From Nocardiopsis potens DSM 45234 (GTDB lineage Bacteria > Actinomycetota > Actinomycetes > Streptosporangiales > Streptosporangiaceae), in the NCBI RefSeq assembly GCF_000341105.1, contig NZ_ANBB01000009.1:1-64000 (forward strand): a stretch of DNA of 64,000 nucleotides, given 5' to 3'. The notes under the pieces are model-generated. The model was not told where the DNA came from, made no database searches, and saw only the letters and a list, made by a program, of their open reading frames with translations. Within the stretch, counting starts at the first letter, position 1; each line of letters begins with the position of its first letter. A program made the position numbers and the translations under genes. Of the stretch, positions 7,988 to 16,684 are shown piece by piece.

Positions 7988-9217
7988 ATGGAGAACAACG
8001 GCGGAGGCCTTTCCGAGACCGGGCTGCGCAGAGTGCGCGACGTGCTGGAGCGCCATGTCGGTTCCGGGCGGATCCCCGGCGTCGTCGCCCTGGTCGGCCG
8101 GGGCGGGGAGGCGCACGTCGAAGCGGTCGGGACGATGCGCCACGACGGCGGTGCGCCGATGCGCCGGGACACGATCTTCCGGATGGCCTCGACGTCCAAG
8201 CCGGTCTCGATCGCGGCGGCGATGATCCTGCTCGACGAGTGCCGGCTGCGCCTGGACGACCCGGCCGAGGAGTGGCTGCCCGAACTCGCCGACCGGCGGG
8301 TGCTGAAGCGGCCCGACGGCCCGCTCGACGACACCGTGCCGGCACGCCGACCGATCACCGTGCGGGACATCCTGACCTCCACGTTCGGGCTCGGCATGGA
8401 CCAGACGGCGCTGGGCACGCCGATCATGAACGCGGTCTTCGAGCAGGGGCTCACCCCCGACCTGCCGGAGCCGATGCCCGAGCCGGACGAGTGGATGCGC
8501 CGCCTGGGCGAGCTCCCGCTGATGCACCACCCCGGGGAGCGCTGGCAGTACCACATCGCCGGCGACCTGGCGGGCGTGCTCGTCGCCAGGGTCACCGGCC
8601 GGCCGTTCGAGGAGTTCCTGCGCGAGCGCGTCTTCGAGCCGCTGGGCATGGCCGACACCGGCTTCCACGTGCCCGCCGGCGAGATGGACCGGCTTCCGCC
8701 GCTGTACGCCCCCGACCCGCGGACCGGCGAGTTCCACGTGTGGGACGAGGCCGAGGGCGGGCGGCACGGCCGGCCCCCGGCGTTCCCGGGCGGCGGAGGC
8801 GGGCTGGTCTCCACCGCCGACGACTACCACGCCTATTTCCGGATGCTGCTCAACGGCGGCGTGCACCGGGGCGAGCGGATCCTGTCCCGGCCCGCCGTCG
8901 AGCTGATGACCACCGACCGGCTCACGCCCGAGCAGCGGGCCGCCCGGCACCGGCAGGCCGTCGACAACGTGCACATCTCCTTCGGCCAGGGCCAGCACGG
9001 CGGCTGGGGGATGGGGGCGGCGGTCCGCACCTACCGCGGCGACTACGCGCCCGTCGGCCAGTTCGGCTGGGACGGCGGAGCCGGCACCTCGGCCTACGCC
9101 GACCCGGTGCACGGCGTCGTGGGGATCCTGCTCACCCAGGTCGGGATGTCCGTCCCGGACTCGGCGCGGCTCATCCACGACTTCTGGACCACGCTCTACC
9201 AGGCGATCGACGACTGA
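7988..9217 (+). CDS. Serine hydrolase of the class C beta-lactamase/EstB family
   Basis: 409 aa with an AAGGAG ribosome site. The serine beta-lactamase fold is shown by FRMASTSKPVSIAAAMIL, with the SxxK nucleophile at Ser68 and Lys71. The second motif region is YHIAGDLAGVLVARVTGRP, where the usual Tyr-x-Asn/Ser is replaced by Tyr-His-Ile. The C-terminal part contains QHGGWGMG and FGWDGGAGTSAYADP, corresponding to the KTG/HxG region. There is no signal peptide, so this is more likely a cytosolic esterase, D-aminopeptidase or transesterase than a resistance enzyme. It is followed by a long hairpin. Confidence 0.88.
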   Translation: MENNGGGLSETGLRRVRDVLERHVGSGRIPGVVALVGRGGEAHVEAVGTMRHDGGAPMRRDTIFRMASTSKPVSIAAAMILLDECRLRLDDPAEEWLPELADRRVLKRPDGPLDDTVPARRPITVRDILTSTFGLGMDQTALGTPIMNAVFEQGLTPDLPEPMPEPDEWMRRLGELPLMHHPGERWQYHIAGDLAGVLVARVTGRPFEEFLRERVFEPLGMADTGFHVPAGEMDRLPPLYAPDPRTGEFHVWDEAEGGRHGRPPAFPGGGGGLVSTADDYHAYFRMLLNGGVHRGERILSRPAVELMTTDRLTPEQRAARHRQAVDNVHISFGQGQHGGWGMGAAVRTYRGDYAPVGQFGWDGGAGTSAYADPVHGVVGILLTQVGMSVPDSARLIHDFWTTLYQAIDD

Positions 9218-9312
9218 CGCCGGCGCCCGCCCCCGGCGAAGCCCTGCGGAGAGAGGGGACCGCGGAGCCGAAGCCCGGCGGCCCCGGCCCGATGGCACCC
9301 GCCCGGCCCTCC

Positions 9313-9358
9313 GGCCTCCGGTCCCCGCCCGCTCAGGGAAGGGCGGGGGCCGGAGGCC
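9313..9358 (+). terminator. Strong hairpin terminator
   Basis: Eighteen-bp stem (left arm 9313-9330, right arm 9341-9358) with a single G-U pair and a 10-nt loop, 95 bp after the hydrolase stop and before the convergent SRPBCC gene. The rest of the 378-bp gap (9218-9595) shows no gene. Confidence 0.75.
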
Positions 9359-9595
9359 CCGGGCCGCGGCGGCCGCAATCGGGCGGCGCGGGCGCACCGC
9401 GGTCCCGGTCCGGCCGGAGTCGCGGCCGGGCCGGGACCGCATCCGTCAGGCCCGCCGCGTGGAGGCGGCTCGGCTCCCACCGGCGCCGGAGAGGGACGTC
9501 CCGTCCCCGGGCCCCGAGGGCCGGCGGCGCGAGGGGCCGCTCGGCCGCCCTGGTCCCCGGTCTCCGAGGGCGTGCGCAGGCGCGCCCGCGGGGGC

Positions 9596-10048
9596 TCAGC
9601 GGGTGTCGTCGCCGTCCTCCACCAGCCCCCGCAGCAGCTCCAGGGCGGCCCGCCACCCCTCGGAGTTCTCCCGGGCCCGGAGGCGCTGCTCCTCCTCGGT
9701 GCAGTTCAGCGCCGCGAAACCGGTCTCGACGATGCGCACCCGCGCCCCGTCGCCGTCCGGCTCGACGTGGAACTCGACCAGGGTCGCGCTGCCCGGCTCC
9801 GGTTCGGCGCCGGGGAACAGCGAGCAGCGCAGCGCCAGCAGGCTGCCGGGCACCACGCGCTCCACCACGCCCCGGTAGTCGCCGTGCTCCCTCCAGCGGA
9901 AGACCACGGCGCCGCCGGGCACCGGGTCGAGTTCGGCGCCGTCGAAGGCGTACCAGCGCCGGACGCCGTCCGCCTCGGCCAGCAGCGGCCAGATCCGCTC
10001 GACCGGCGCGTCCAGATGCGCGGCGACGTCGATCATGGTCTCGGTCAC
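9596..10048 (-). CDS. SRPBCC (AHSA1/START-like) domain protein
   Basis: 150 aa from a GTG with GGAGG upstream. The START-like pattern is clear: IDVAAHLDAPVERIWPLLAE near the N-terminus, RRWYAFDGAELDPVPGGAVV, YRGVVERVVPGSLLALRCSL, and the C-terminal helix NSEGWRAALELLRGLVEDGD. Such proteins bind hydrophobic ligands or act as AHA1-like stress proteins; many are paired with an ArsR or WYL regulator. Here the divergent gene encodes a WYL regulator, so regulation by it is plausible. The ligand is unknown. Confidence 0.86.
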   Translation of the reverse strand: MTETMIDVAAHLDAPVERIWPLLAEADGVRRWYAFDGAELDPVPGGAVVFRWREHGDYRGVVERVVPGSLLALRCSLFPGAEPEPGSATLVEFHVEPDGDGARVRIVETGFAALNCTEEEQRLRARENSEGWRAALELLRGLVEDGDDTR

Positions 10049-10279
10049 GGCTTCCTCCCAGCTTCGTCGGCCGCCCCCGCGCGCCCCGGTCGACCGTGGC
10101 GGGGTCTCCACGATCATCCCACCGGCGGACGCATCGGCGCAGGTGAGCGGGGCGTGTCCGGCTCCCGTCCACCGGGCGGGGCGGCCGCGCGGAACGGCCG
10201 GCCGAAAGCCTTCCGACCCCGCCCCGCGAGCCGCGCGGAACGGGCGGGCGGACCGCGGAACGCTCCCCCGCAGGGCAGG

Positions 10280-11293
10280 ATGGTCGGTGTGAAGTCCGAC
10301 CGGCTGCTCTCCATCCTCCTGCTGCTGCAGACCCGCTCTCGGATACCCGCCGGGGAGCTGGCCGAGCGGCTGGAGGTGTCGGTCCGGACCATCTACCGGG
10401 ACGTGGAGGCGCTGTCCGCGGCGGGGGTGCCGGTCTACGCCGAGCGCGGGCGCAACGGCGGCATCGCGCTGCTGCCCGGGTTCCGCACCGACGTCCCCGG
10501 GCTGACCGGCGACGAGGCGCGGGCGCTGTTCGTACTGGCCACCCGCGGGACCCACAGCGAGCTGGGGCTGGACGGGCCGATGGCCTCGGCGCTGCACAAG
10601 CTGATGGCGGCGGTGCCCGCGGCGCACCGCCCCGCCGCCGAGCTGGCGCGCACCCGGATCATCGTCGATCCGGACCGGTGGACGCGGACCCCGCGCGGGC
10701 GGGTCGACCTGGACGTGCTCCAGGAGGCGCTCTTCGCCGACGCCCGGCTCCGGCTGCGCTACCGGAGCAGCGGGGCGGGCGAGGCGCGGGAGTACACCGT
10801 CGACCCGTACGCGCTGGTGGCCAAGGCCGGGGTCTGGTACCTGGTCGCCGACCGGGACGGGGAGCCGCGGCTGTTCCGGGTGGACCGGATGGTGCGGGCC
10901 GGGATCGTGGACGAGCCGGTGCGCCGCCGCCCCGGCGTGGACGCCGAGGCGCTCTGGCAGGAGCTGCGCCGGCGGGTGGAGCACCGGCCGGCCGGCGTCC
11001 GGGTGCGCGCCCTGGTGCGGCGCGGGCGGCTGGAGATGTTCCGGCGGATCACCGACCTGTTCCTGCTCTCCGTCCAGGACGGGGAGGCGCCGGACGGGGA
11101 GCGGGGCGCCGGCGGCGGGCCGGGGGAGTGGGTCCCGGTGGAGCTCGGCTACCCGGAGCGGGGCGCGGCCCGCCAGCTCCTCCAGTTCGGCACCGACGTG
11201 CGGGTCGTCGACCCGCCGGAGATCCGCTCCCTCCTCGCCGGCCTGGCGGCCGAGGCGGCCCGCCACCACGCCGCCGGTCCGCCGGACGCCTGA
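10280..11293 (+). CDS. HTH-WYL family transcriptional regulator
   Basis: 337 aa (334 if the GTG at 10289 is used, which has AGGA eight bases upstream). Residues about 1-60 form a DeoR/HTH_11 winged helix (LLSILLLLQTRSRIPAGELA, VRTIYRDVEALSAAGVPV). A WYL domain follows (about 140-235; YTVDPYALVAKAGVWYLVAD, RLFRVDRM) and then a WCX C-terminal extension (VPVELGYPERGAARQLLQFG). WYL domains sense nucleic-acid or nucleotide ligands in several known proteins. It is divergent from the SRPBCC gene with a 231-bp gap in which no further gene is seen. Confidence 0.9.
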   Translation: MVGVKSDRLLSILLLLQTRSRIPAGELAERLEVSVRTIYRDVEALSAAGVPVYAERGRNGGIALLPGFRTDVPGLTGDEARALFVLATRGTHSELGLDGPMASALHKLMAAVPAAHRPAAELARTRIIVDPDRWTRTPRGRVDLDVLQEALFADARLRLRYRSSGAGEAREYTVDPYALVAKAGVWYLVADRDGEPRLFRVDRMVRAGIVDEPVRRRPGVDAEALWQELRRRVEHRPAGVRVRALVRRGRLEMFRRITDLFLLSVQDGEAPDGERGAGGGPGEWVPVELGYPERGAARQLLQFGTDVRVVDPPEIRSLLAGLAAEAARHHAAGPPDA

Positions 11294-11395
11294 TCGGGGC
11301 CCGGCCGGTCCGCCCCTGGTGCGCCGGCCCCCTGGCGGAGGCCGCCGACGGAGCCGCGCCTTTCGGCCGGGCGACAGCGGAGAGGCGGCGCCCGG

Positions 11396-11701
11396 TCAGG
11401 CGTCGCCGGGGCGTTCGCCGATCCACTGGACCGGCTGGACGACGACGCCGTTGGGGTCTGTGACCTGGAACAGCCGCTCGCCCCGCTCCTCGTCGCGGAG
11501 CGGGGTGGTGATCTCGACGCCTTCGGCGCGGAGCCGCTCCTGCTCGGCGGCGGCGTCGCCGACCTCGAAGGCGAGCACGGCCCCCTCGGTGCTCTCCCAG
11601 CCGGAGCCCGGCACCAGGACCAGCTCGGAGGAGGGGTCGTCGTGCAGGAACTCGACCGCGTATCCGTCGTCCGCGACGGCCCGGAAGCCGAGGTGGCGCA
11701 C
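11396..11701 (-). CDS. Short VOC (glyoxalase/bleomycin-resistance) superfamily protein
   Basis: 101 aa from a GTG with GGGAGG five bases upstream. The sequence is one VOC fold: VRHLGFRAVADDGYAVEFLH, VLAFEVGDAAAEQERLRAEG and FQVTDPNGVVVQPVQWI. It is shorter than a usual VOC monomer (about 115-130), lacking part of the first beta-alpha module, so metal binding is uncertain. It is divergent from a TetR gene and shares the operator region 11719-11753 with it, which suggests it is the TetR target, perhaps a detoxification or ligand-binding protein. Confidence 0.8.
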   Translation of the reverse strand: MRHLGFRAVADDGYAVEFLHDDPSSELVLVPGSGWESTEGAVLAFEVGDAAAEQERLRAEGVEITTPLRDEERGERLFQVTDPNGVVVQPVQWIGERPGDA

Positions 11702-11718
11702 GGGGCCTCCCAAAGTGA

Positions 11719-11753
11719 TCGTACGACGTACGAAGTTTAATGGTACGGTGTAC
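11719..11753. promoter_or_regulatory. Tandem TetR-type operators between VOC and TetR genes
   Basis: A perfect 7-1-7 palindrome TCGTACG-A-CGTACGA (11719-11733) is followed by a weaker related site GTAC-GGT-GTAC (11743-11753). GTACGA repeats in an AT-rich divergent promoter are typical of TetR autoregulation. The -10-like TACGAT (11751-11756) may serve the TetR gene. Confidence 0.7.
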
Positions 11754-11800
11754 GATAGTATTCTCGGGACGGCGTGGAACGATCGGGAGGAGCGGCCGCG

Positions 11801-12565
11801 ATGGCCATCCGGAACAGCGGCGGCGGGGACCCGGTGCGGACCCTCGCGCTGCTCTGGCGCACCGCCGGGCCGGCCCGGAAGGGGCGGACCGGGCTCGACG
11901 CCGACCGGATCGTCGCCGCGGCGGTCGAGATCGCCGACGCCGAGGGGCTGGACGCGCTGTCCATGCGCAAGGTCGCCGACCGGCTCGGCGTGGGCGCGAT
12001 GTCGCTCTACACCTACGTCCCAGGCAAGGCCGAGCTGGCCGAGGCGATGCTGGACGCGGTCCGGGGCGAGCTGCCCGACCCGGCGGAGGCGGGGGAGGGG
12101 TGGCGGGCCCGGCTGGAGGCGGTCGCCCGGCAGAACCACGGCCTCTACCTGCGGCACCCGTGGCTGCTCCAGGTGGCGGCCGGCCGCCCGGTGCTGGGGC
12201 CGAACAGCATGGTCCGCTACGACCGGGAGCTGCGCGCCCTGGAGGGGCTCGGGCTGAGCGACCTCGAGATGGACGGCGTGATCGCGCTGCTCTCCGACTA
12301 TGTGCACGGCGCCGCCCGGGGCGCGGTGGAAGCGGCGGCCGCGGCCGCCGCCAGCGGCCGCACCGACCGGGAGTGGTGGGAGGAGCACGCCCCCGAGCTG
12401 GAGCGGATCGCCGACCCGTCGGCCTACCCGGTGGCGGCCCGGGTCGGCACCGCCGTCGGGGAGCGGTACGACGCCTCGCACGACCCCGCCGCCGACTTCG
12501 ACTTCGGCCTCGGGCTGGTGCTCGACGGCATCGCCGCCCTGCTGGAGTCGCGCTCGGGGGGCTGA
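11801..12565 (+). CDS. TetR family regulator with TetR_C (tetracycline-repressor-like) C-terminus
   Basis: 254 aa from the ATG with GGGAGGAG upstream; an in-frame GTG at 11774 is less likely. The HTH is preceded by an extended N-terminus (ALLWRTAGPARKGRTGLDAD) that is common in TetR_C_1 proteins. The HTH itself reads IVAAAVEIADAEGLDALSMR and KVADRLGVGAMSLYTYVPGK (about residues 35-80). The C-terminal ligand domain includes HPWLLQVAAGRPVLGPNSM and FDFGLGLVLDGIAALLESR. It likely represses the divergent VOC gene and itself via 11719-11753. It ends 13 bp from a convergent gene. Confidence 0.92.
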   Translation: MAIRNSGGGDPVRTLALLWRTAGPARKGRTGLDADRIVAAAVEIADAEGLDALSMRKVADRLGVGAMSLYTYVPGKAELAEAMLDAVRGELPDPAEAGEGWRARLEAVARQNHGLYLRHPWLLQVAAGRPVLGPNSMVRYDRELRALEGLGLSDLEMDGVIALLSDYVHGAARGAVEAAAAAAASGRTDREWWEEHAPELERIADPSAYPVAARVGTAVGERYDASHDPAADFDFGLGLVLDGIAALLESRSGG

Positions 12566-12578
12566 GCGGTCCGGCGCC

Positions 12579-13007
12579 TCACCCGCCGCCGGAGCGGCTC
12601 GGGAAGGAGAAGTCCGCGAGCAGGTGCTCCACGCAGAGGATGAACACCACCACCGCGGCGGTGACCTGCAGCGCGATCGCCCACTCCCGGGGCCCGGCAC
12701 CGGTGGGCCGCTCCTCGGCCGGCAGGGCGAAATGCCGGCGCAGGTGGCCGCCGTGCCCGATGGTTCCGATGAAGATCACCGCGGGGAACGTCGTCGCCCA
12801 GACCAGGGTGGGCCGGATGTCCTGGTAGCCGAACCACCAGACGAACGGGAACAGCGAGAACAGTGCGACGGGGCCGAGGGCCGCGAGCCGCCGCCCGGCG
12901 GGCGCCAGCGCGATCCCGCGCAGCGCGAACACGGCCACCGCGGCGGCGTACGCGGCGAGCAGGCGGGAGAGCGGGACATCGGCGAGTACGACCACGGGAC
13001 TCCTCAT
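12579..13007 (-). CDS. Small integral membrane protein of unknown function
   Basis: 142 aa with about four hydrophobic segments (roughly residues 15-33, 46-62, 66-86 and 108-130), the motif WWFGYQDIRPTLVWATTFPA between helices 2 and 3, and a short polar loop GHGGHLRRHFALPAEERP. I do not recognise the family. Codon usage and the G/C third-position bias are those of a real gene, and the frame is open between two well-supported neighbours. It is a lone gene on the minus strand, convergent with the TetR gene. Confidence 0.65.
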   Translation of the reverse strand: MRSPVVVLADVPLSRLLAAYAAAVAVFALRGIALAPAGRRLAALGPVALFSLFPFVWWFGYQDIRPTLVWATTFPAVIFIGTIGHGGHLRRHFALPAEERPTGAGPREWAIALQVTAAVVVFILCVEHLLADFSFPSRSGGG

Positions 13008-13128
13008 CGCACGGGGGTGAAGAATGCCCCGTTCGCACCTTTTATACCGCTACCAGCGGTCACCCCGGCCCGGGAAGCCGACCGGTGCGCCCCGCACCGC
13101 CCGCGGCGTGAACGGGCCGGGGCGCCGG

Positions 13129-14310
13129 TCAGCCCTCCCCGATCTCCGCCTCGATCAGGTCGGCGGCCCTCTCCGCCCCGCCCTCGCCGCGGAGTCCGGC
13201 GCGGAGCCCGGCCAGCCGGGCGGCGACCTCCGGGGAGGAGGTGAGCTCCTCCAGCGCCGCGCGCAGCCGCTCCGCACTGGCCTCATCGGTGTCGATGCGC
13301 CGCGCCACCCCGTGGTCCCGCAGCGTTTCGGCGTTGACGAACTGGTCGCCGAACTGCGGCACCGCGATCATCGGGACGCCGCAGTACAGCCCCTCGGCGG
13401 CGCCGCCCATGCCGGCGTGCGTGACGAACGCCGATGCCCGCTTGAGGATCGCCAGCTGGGGCACCCAGCGGTGCACCTCGGTGTTGTCCGGGATCGGGCC
13501 GAGCGCGCCGAGGTCGGTGGCCCCGCCGACCTGCAGGACGACGTGCCAGCCGGGCAGGGAGCCGAAGGCCCGCAGGCACTCCCGGTAGAACCCGGGCAGG
13601 TCGGTGAAGGAGGTGCCCATCGACACCAGCAGCGTCCTCTTGCCCTCGGCGCCCGCCGGCGAGTGCCATTCGCCCTGCTCGGCGCGGTCGCCGAAGCAGG
13701 GGCCGACGAAGTCGACGACCCGGGGGTCGACGGTGCCGGCGAAGGGCTGCATGGCGCGCGGGATCAGCGCCAGCACGCGGCGCGGGCGTCCGGTGAACTC
13801 CTCCGCCCCCAGCCGGACGCCCTGGCCGGCGAGCCAGGCGCCGAACCGGGCGTAGTGGGCGCCGACACCGGGGAGCGCGCCGACCTCCTCCTCGTGGCCC
13901 TTCCAGGCGACGTAGGTCGGGGAGAGCTGGACCGCGGGGATCCCCCAGGTCTCGGCGAGGACCCTGGCCGGGTAGGCGGCGATGTCGTACAGGAAGAGAT
14001 CGGGCCGGTCGTCCCGGTAGGCGCGGCGGACCTGGGGCAGGGCCGCGATCGCGTCGTCCAGGAAGACGTCCAGCGCGGCGGCGGGGTCCTCCGGCCAGGA
14101 GTGGTCGTCCACCGGCAGGGTGGAGGTGTAGTGGACCGGTTCGGCGCCGGTGCCGGCGACCAGGCCGTCGACGCGGGGATCGTTGGCGTAGGTGACGCGG
14201 TGGCCGCGGGACACCAGCTCCCGGATGACCTCCAGGCTCGGCATGACGTGGCTGACCGCGGGGATGCCCGCCATCGCGATGTGGGCGGGCCGTCGGGTGC
14301 GGCGGGGCAT
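13129..14310 (-). CDS. MGT-type glycosyltransferase (macrolide glycosyltransferase family, GT1)
   Basis: 393 aa, start chosen at the ATG with GAGGAG four bases upstream. The N-terminal half has IAMAGIPAVSHVMPSLEVIR, the usual acceptor-domain start of MGT enzymes. The C-terminal donor-binding motif is present as HRWVPQLAILKRASAFVTHA followed by GMGGAAEGLYCGVPMIAVPQ and FGDQFVNAETL, giving the HxGxGs and PxxGDQ residues that bind UDP-sugar. MGT enzymes glycosylate macrolides and other lipophilic aglycones, often for self-resistance or drug inactivation. It is a lone gene with no biosynthetic cluster around it, so resistance or xenobiotic modification is more likely than biosynthesis. Confidence 0.9.
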   Translation of the reverse strand: MPRRTRRPAHIAMAGIPAVSHVMPSLEVIRELVSRGHRVTYANDPRVDGLVAGTGAEPVHYTSTLPVDDHSWPEDPAAALDVFLDDAIAALPQVRRAYRDDRPDLFLYDIAAYPARVLAETWGIPAVQLSPTYVAWKGHEEEVGALPGVGAHYARFGAWLAGQGVRLGAEEFTGRPRRVLALIPRAMQPFAGTVDPRVVDFVGPCFGDRAEQGEWHSPAGAEGKRTLLVSMGTSFTDLPGFYRECLRAFGSLPGWHVVLQVGGATDLGALGPIPDNTEVHRWVPQLAILKRASAFVTHAGMGGAAEGLYCGVPMIAVPQFGDQFVNAETLRDHGVARRIDTDEASAERLRAALEELTSSPEVAARLAGLRAGLRGEGGAERAADLIEAEIGEG

Positions 14311-14464
14311 GGGGCTCCTCTTCCTGCGCGTCCGCGGTGCGGGCGGTGGAGCGGCGCCGTGCGGCGGCCGCCCGGCGCGGCCGGCGTCGACGCGCCCGTC
14401 CACCGCCTCCGGTGCATCCGACGCACCGGGGGCGGTTCCGGATCCGCGCGGCCGGCGGGAGCGG

Positions 14465-15100
14465 TCAGTAGAGCCGTTCGGCGTAGGAGGGCCCGTAGTA
14501 CTCCTCCAGCGCCTCCAGCGGGACGTCCGGGCTCTCCAGCCGCTTGGCGATGCGGGGCCGGGAGGGGACCGCGTCCCGCCCCCAGGTCTCGGGGCGCCAC
14601 AGCTCGGAGCGGAGGAACGCCTTGGAGCAGTGGTGGAAGACCGTGTCGATGTCGACCACCATGGCCAGCCTCGGGCGGCGGCCCTTGACCGCCAGCCCGT
14701 CGAAGAACGGGGCGTCCTTCACCAGCCGGGCCCGGCCGTTGATGCGCAGGGTGTCGCCCCGGCCTGGGATGAGGAAGATCAGGCCGACGTGCGGGTTGGA
14801 CAGGATGTTGCGGTAGCCGTCGGCCCGCCGGTTGCCGGGGCGGTCCGGGATCGCGATGGTGGTGTCGTCGAGCACCAGGGCGAGCTTCCCGGCGGGATCG
14901 CCCTTGGGGGAGACGTCGCACGCCCCGTCCGCGTCGGCGGTGGCGACCAGGCAGAACGGGGCGGCGGCCAGCCACTCCCGGTCGACGTCGGCCAGGGCCG
15001 AGCGCTCCTTGTCCAGGGCCCGCTGCACGGGTTCGCCGAGCAGCTCGCGCAGCTCGGCCTCACCGGTGATCTCGGTCTGCTGGTGCGCCTCAGAGGTCAT
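14465..15100 (-). CDS. Pyridoxamine 5'-phosphate oxidase-fold flavin/F420-dependent protein (MSMEG_1061-like)
   Basis: 211 aa. Split-barrel PPOX features: APFCLVATADADGACDVSPK then GDPAGKLALVLDDTTIAIPD, RPGNRRADGYRNILSNPHVG and LIFLIPGRGDTLRINGRARL. The long C-terminal part (VFHHCSKAFLRSELWRPETW) matches the MSMEG_1061-type subgroup, where a Cys/His-containing helix lies near the cofactor. Members bind FMN or F420 and reduce or oxidise small molecules; the substrate is not known. It lies upstream of the glycosyltransferase on the same strand with a 154-bp gap and may or may not share its transcript. Confidence 0.86.
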   Translation of the reverse strand: MTSEAHQQTEITGEAELRELLGEPVQRALDKERSALADVDREWLAAAPFCLVATADADGACDVSPKGDPAGKLALVLDDTTIAIPDRPGNRRADGYRNILSNPHVGLIFLIPGRGDTLRINGRARLVKDAPFFDGLAVKGRRPRLAMVVDIDTVFHHCSKAFLRSELWRPETWGRDAVPSRPRIAKRLESPDVPLEALEEYYGPSYAERLY

Positions 15101-15225
15101 GCCCGCTCCTCATCGCTGGACGGCCCGACGATCCTACGACCGCCCCGCCCCCGGCGGGCCCGCCGGGGCGGGCGCGCCGGAAGGGCCACTGGTCAGACCG
15201 GGCGGACGGTGACAGAGTGCGGGGT

Positions 15226-15999
15226 ATGCAGACCGTTACCTTGGCGGAGCGGCCGGACCTGGCCGCGGCGCTGGACCGGCCGGACCTCAACCCCGGCCCG
15301 GAGTTCGTCCGCCACGACGACGTGGCGGAGCGGCTGTGGGACCGGTTGGAGACCAGGTTCCCCGAGTACCAGGTGATGCTGCTGGACGAGGGGCGGGTGG
15401 TGGCCCGCGGCGCCTCGGTCCCGCTGTGCTGGCAGGAGCCCGACGTCGACCTGCCCGACGAGGGGTTCGACTGGGCGCTCTCCCAGGCGGTGGACGACCA
15501 CGACGCGGGCCGGGCGCCGACGGTGGCCGCGTCGCTGCTGATCGCGGTGGTCCCGGACCGGCGGCGCCAGGGGCTGAGCACCGCGGTGGCCGGGGCGCTG
15601 CGGGAGAACGCGGCCGCCCGCGGGCTGTCCGCGCTGATCGCGCCGCTGCGCCCGACCCTCAAGCACCGCTACCCGCTCATCCCGATGGGCACCTACGCGG
15701 GATGGGCGCAGGGCGGCGGCGAGGCGCCGTTCGACCCGTGGCTGCGGGTGCACTGGAAGGCCGGCGCGCGCATCCTGCACACCTGCGAGCGGTCCCGGAC
15801 GGTGACCGGGACCCTCGCCGAGTGGGAGGAGTGGGCGCGGATGGACCTCCTCTCCTCCGGCGAGTACGTCATCCCCGGCGGCCTGTCGCCGCTGGCGCTG
15901 GACCGCCTCTCCGGGACCGGCCACTACGTCGAGGCCAATGTGTGGGCCCGGCACGACATCGGCCCGGGCGCCGGGACGCAGGCGTCCGATTTCCGCTAG
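15226..15999 (+). CDS. GNAT-fold N-acetyltransferase-like protein
   Basis: 257 aa (ATG at 15226; a GTG nine bases upstream is possible). The acetyl-CoA loop region is VAASLLIAVVPDRRRQGLST followed by AVAGALRENAAARGLSALIA, giving the RRxGL motif A in the middle of the chain. The N-terminus (LNPGPEFVRHDDVAERLWDR) and C-terminus (LRVHWKAGARILHTCERSRT) are typical of a group of about 250-aa actinobacterial GNAT proteins of unknown substrate. It starts in a divergent gap with the PPOX gene and is followed within 35 bp by ogt, so the two may be co-transcribed. Confidence 0.78.
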   Translation: MQTVTLAERPDLAAALDRPDLNPGPEFVRHDDVAERLWDRLETRFPEYQVMLLDEGRVVARGASVPLCWQEPDVDLPDEGFDWALSQAVDDHDAGRAPTVAASLLIAVVPDRRRQGLSTAVAGALRENAAARGLSALIAPLRPTLKHRYPLIPMGTYAGWAQGGGEAPFDPWLRVHWKAGARILHTCERSRTVTGTLAEWEEWARMDLLSSGEYVIPGGLSPLALDRLSGTGHYVEANVWARHDIGPGAGTQASDFR

Positions 16000-16033
16000 C
16001 GCCGGGGGTGCCCGGGGCGCGAGACTCGTCGTC

Positions 16034-16546
16034 ATGGAGCTCGACACCGCAGAGAACGACACGATCCCGACCGGGCCCGCGCACGCCGTGCTGGACAGCC
16101 CGGTGGGGCCGCTGACCCTGGTCGCGCAGGACGGCGCGCTCACCCGGCTGCTCATGGAGGAGCGCCCCGGCGCGCCGGCGCCGGACGGCTCGGCCGACGC
16201 CGCGGTGCTGGCCGAGGCGGCCCGGCAGCTCCGGGAGTACTTCGACGGCGGCCGCACCGGCTTCGACCTGCCGCTGCGCCCGTCCGGCACCGCCTTCCAG
16301 CGGCAGGTCTGGGCGGAACTGGCGGCCGTGCCCTACGGCGGCACGGTCACCTACGGCGAACTGGCCGAGCGGATCGGGCGCGGCCCGTCCTCGGCCCGCG
16401 CGGTCGGGTCGGCCAACGGCGCCAACCCGATCGCGCTGGTCATCCCCTGCCACCGGGTGGTGGGCGCCGACGGCGGCCTCACCGGCTACGAGTGGGGCGT
16501 GGACCGCAAGCGCTTCCTGCTCGACCTGGAGCGGGACGGAGGCTGA
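16034..16546 (+). CDS. ogt: Methylated-DNA--protein-cysteine S-methyltransferase
   Basis: 170-aa suicide repair protein that removes methyl groups from O6-methylguanine in DNA. The active site PCHRV is intact with the acceptor Cys at residue 139. The DNA-binding helix-turn-helix reads YGELAERIGRGPSSARAVGS, with the arginine finger and the Asn hinge (ANPIALVIPCHRVV). The N-terminal ribonuclease-like domain (residues about 15-85) is of normal length. No Ada regulatory domain is present, so this is the constitutive Ogt type. It may be co-transcribed with the GNAT gene 34 bp upstream. Confidence 0.95.
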   Translation: MELDTAENDTIPTGPAHAVLDSPVGPLTLVAQDGALTRLLMEERPGAPAPDGSADAAVLAEAARQLREYFDGGRTGFDLPLRPSGTAFQRQVWAELAAVPYGGTVTYGELAERIGRGPSSARAVGSANGANPIALVIPCHRVVGADGGLTGYEWGVDRKRFLLDLERDGG

Positions 16547-16684
16547 CACCGCGGCGGAGGCCCTGCGGACGGCGCGCGCGGGGCGATCCCCGATGGTCTC
16601 GACGGCGCGGCCCCGTCGACACGCGTCGGCAGGCCCGTGCCGCCGAGGCCATCGCCCTGGGGCGGGTTCTTCCCGGCAGCGGTC

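Noticed and set aside
7075-10146. Very long open frame (about 1000 codons) overlapping the DUF4097 and hydrolase genes
   Set aside because: It is an out-of-frame shadow: the product is Arg/Pro/Gly-rich low-complexity sequence, while the DUF4097 and beta-lactamase-fold genes are in other frames. Long empty frames are usual at this GC content. The same applies to 30397-34371 and 48291-51386.
13129-15100. Start of a natural-product gene cluster
   Set aside because: The MGT-type glycosyltransferase and the PPOX-fold protein could belong to one, but no polyketide, peptide-synthetase, terpene or sugar-biosynthesis genes flank them.
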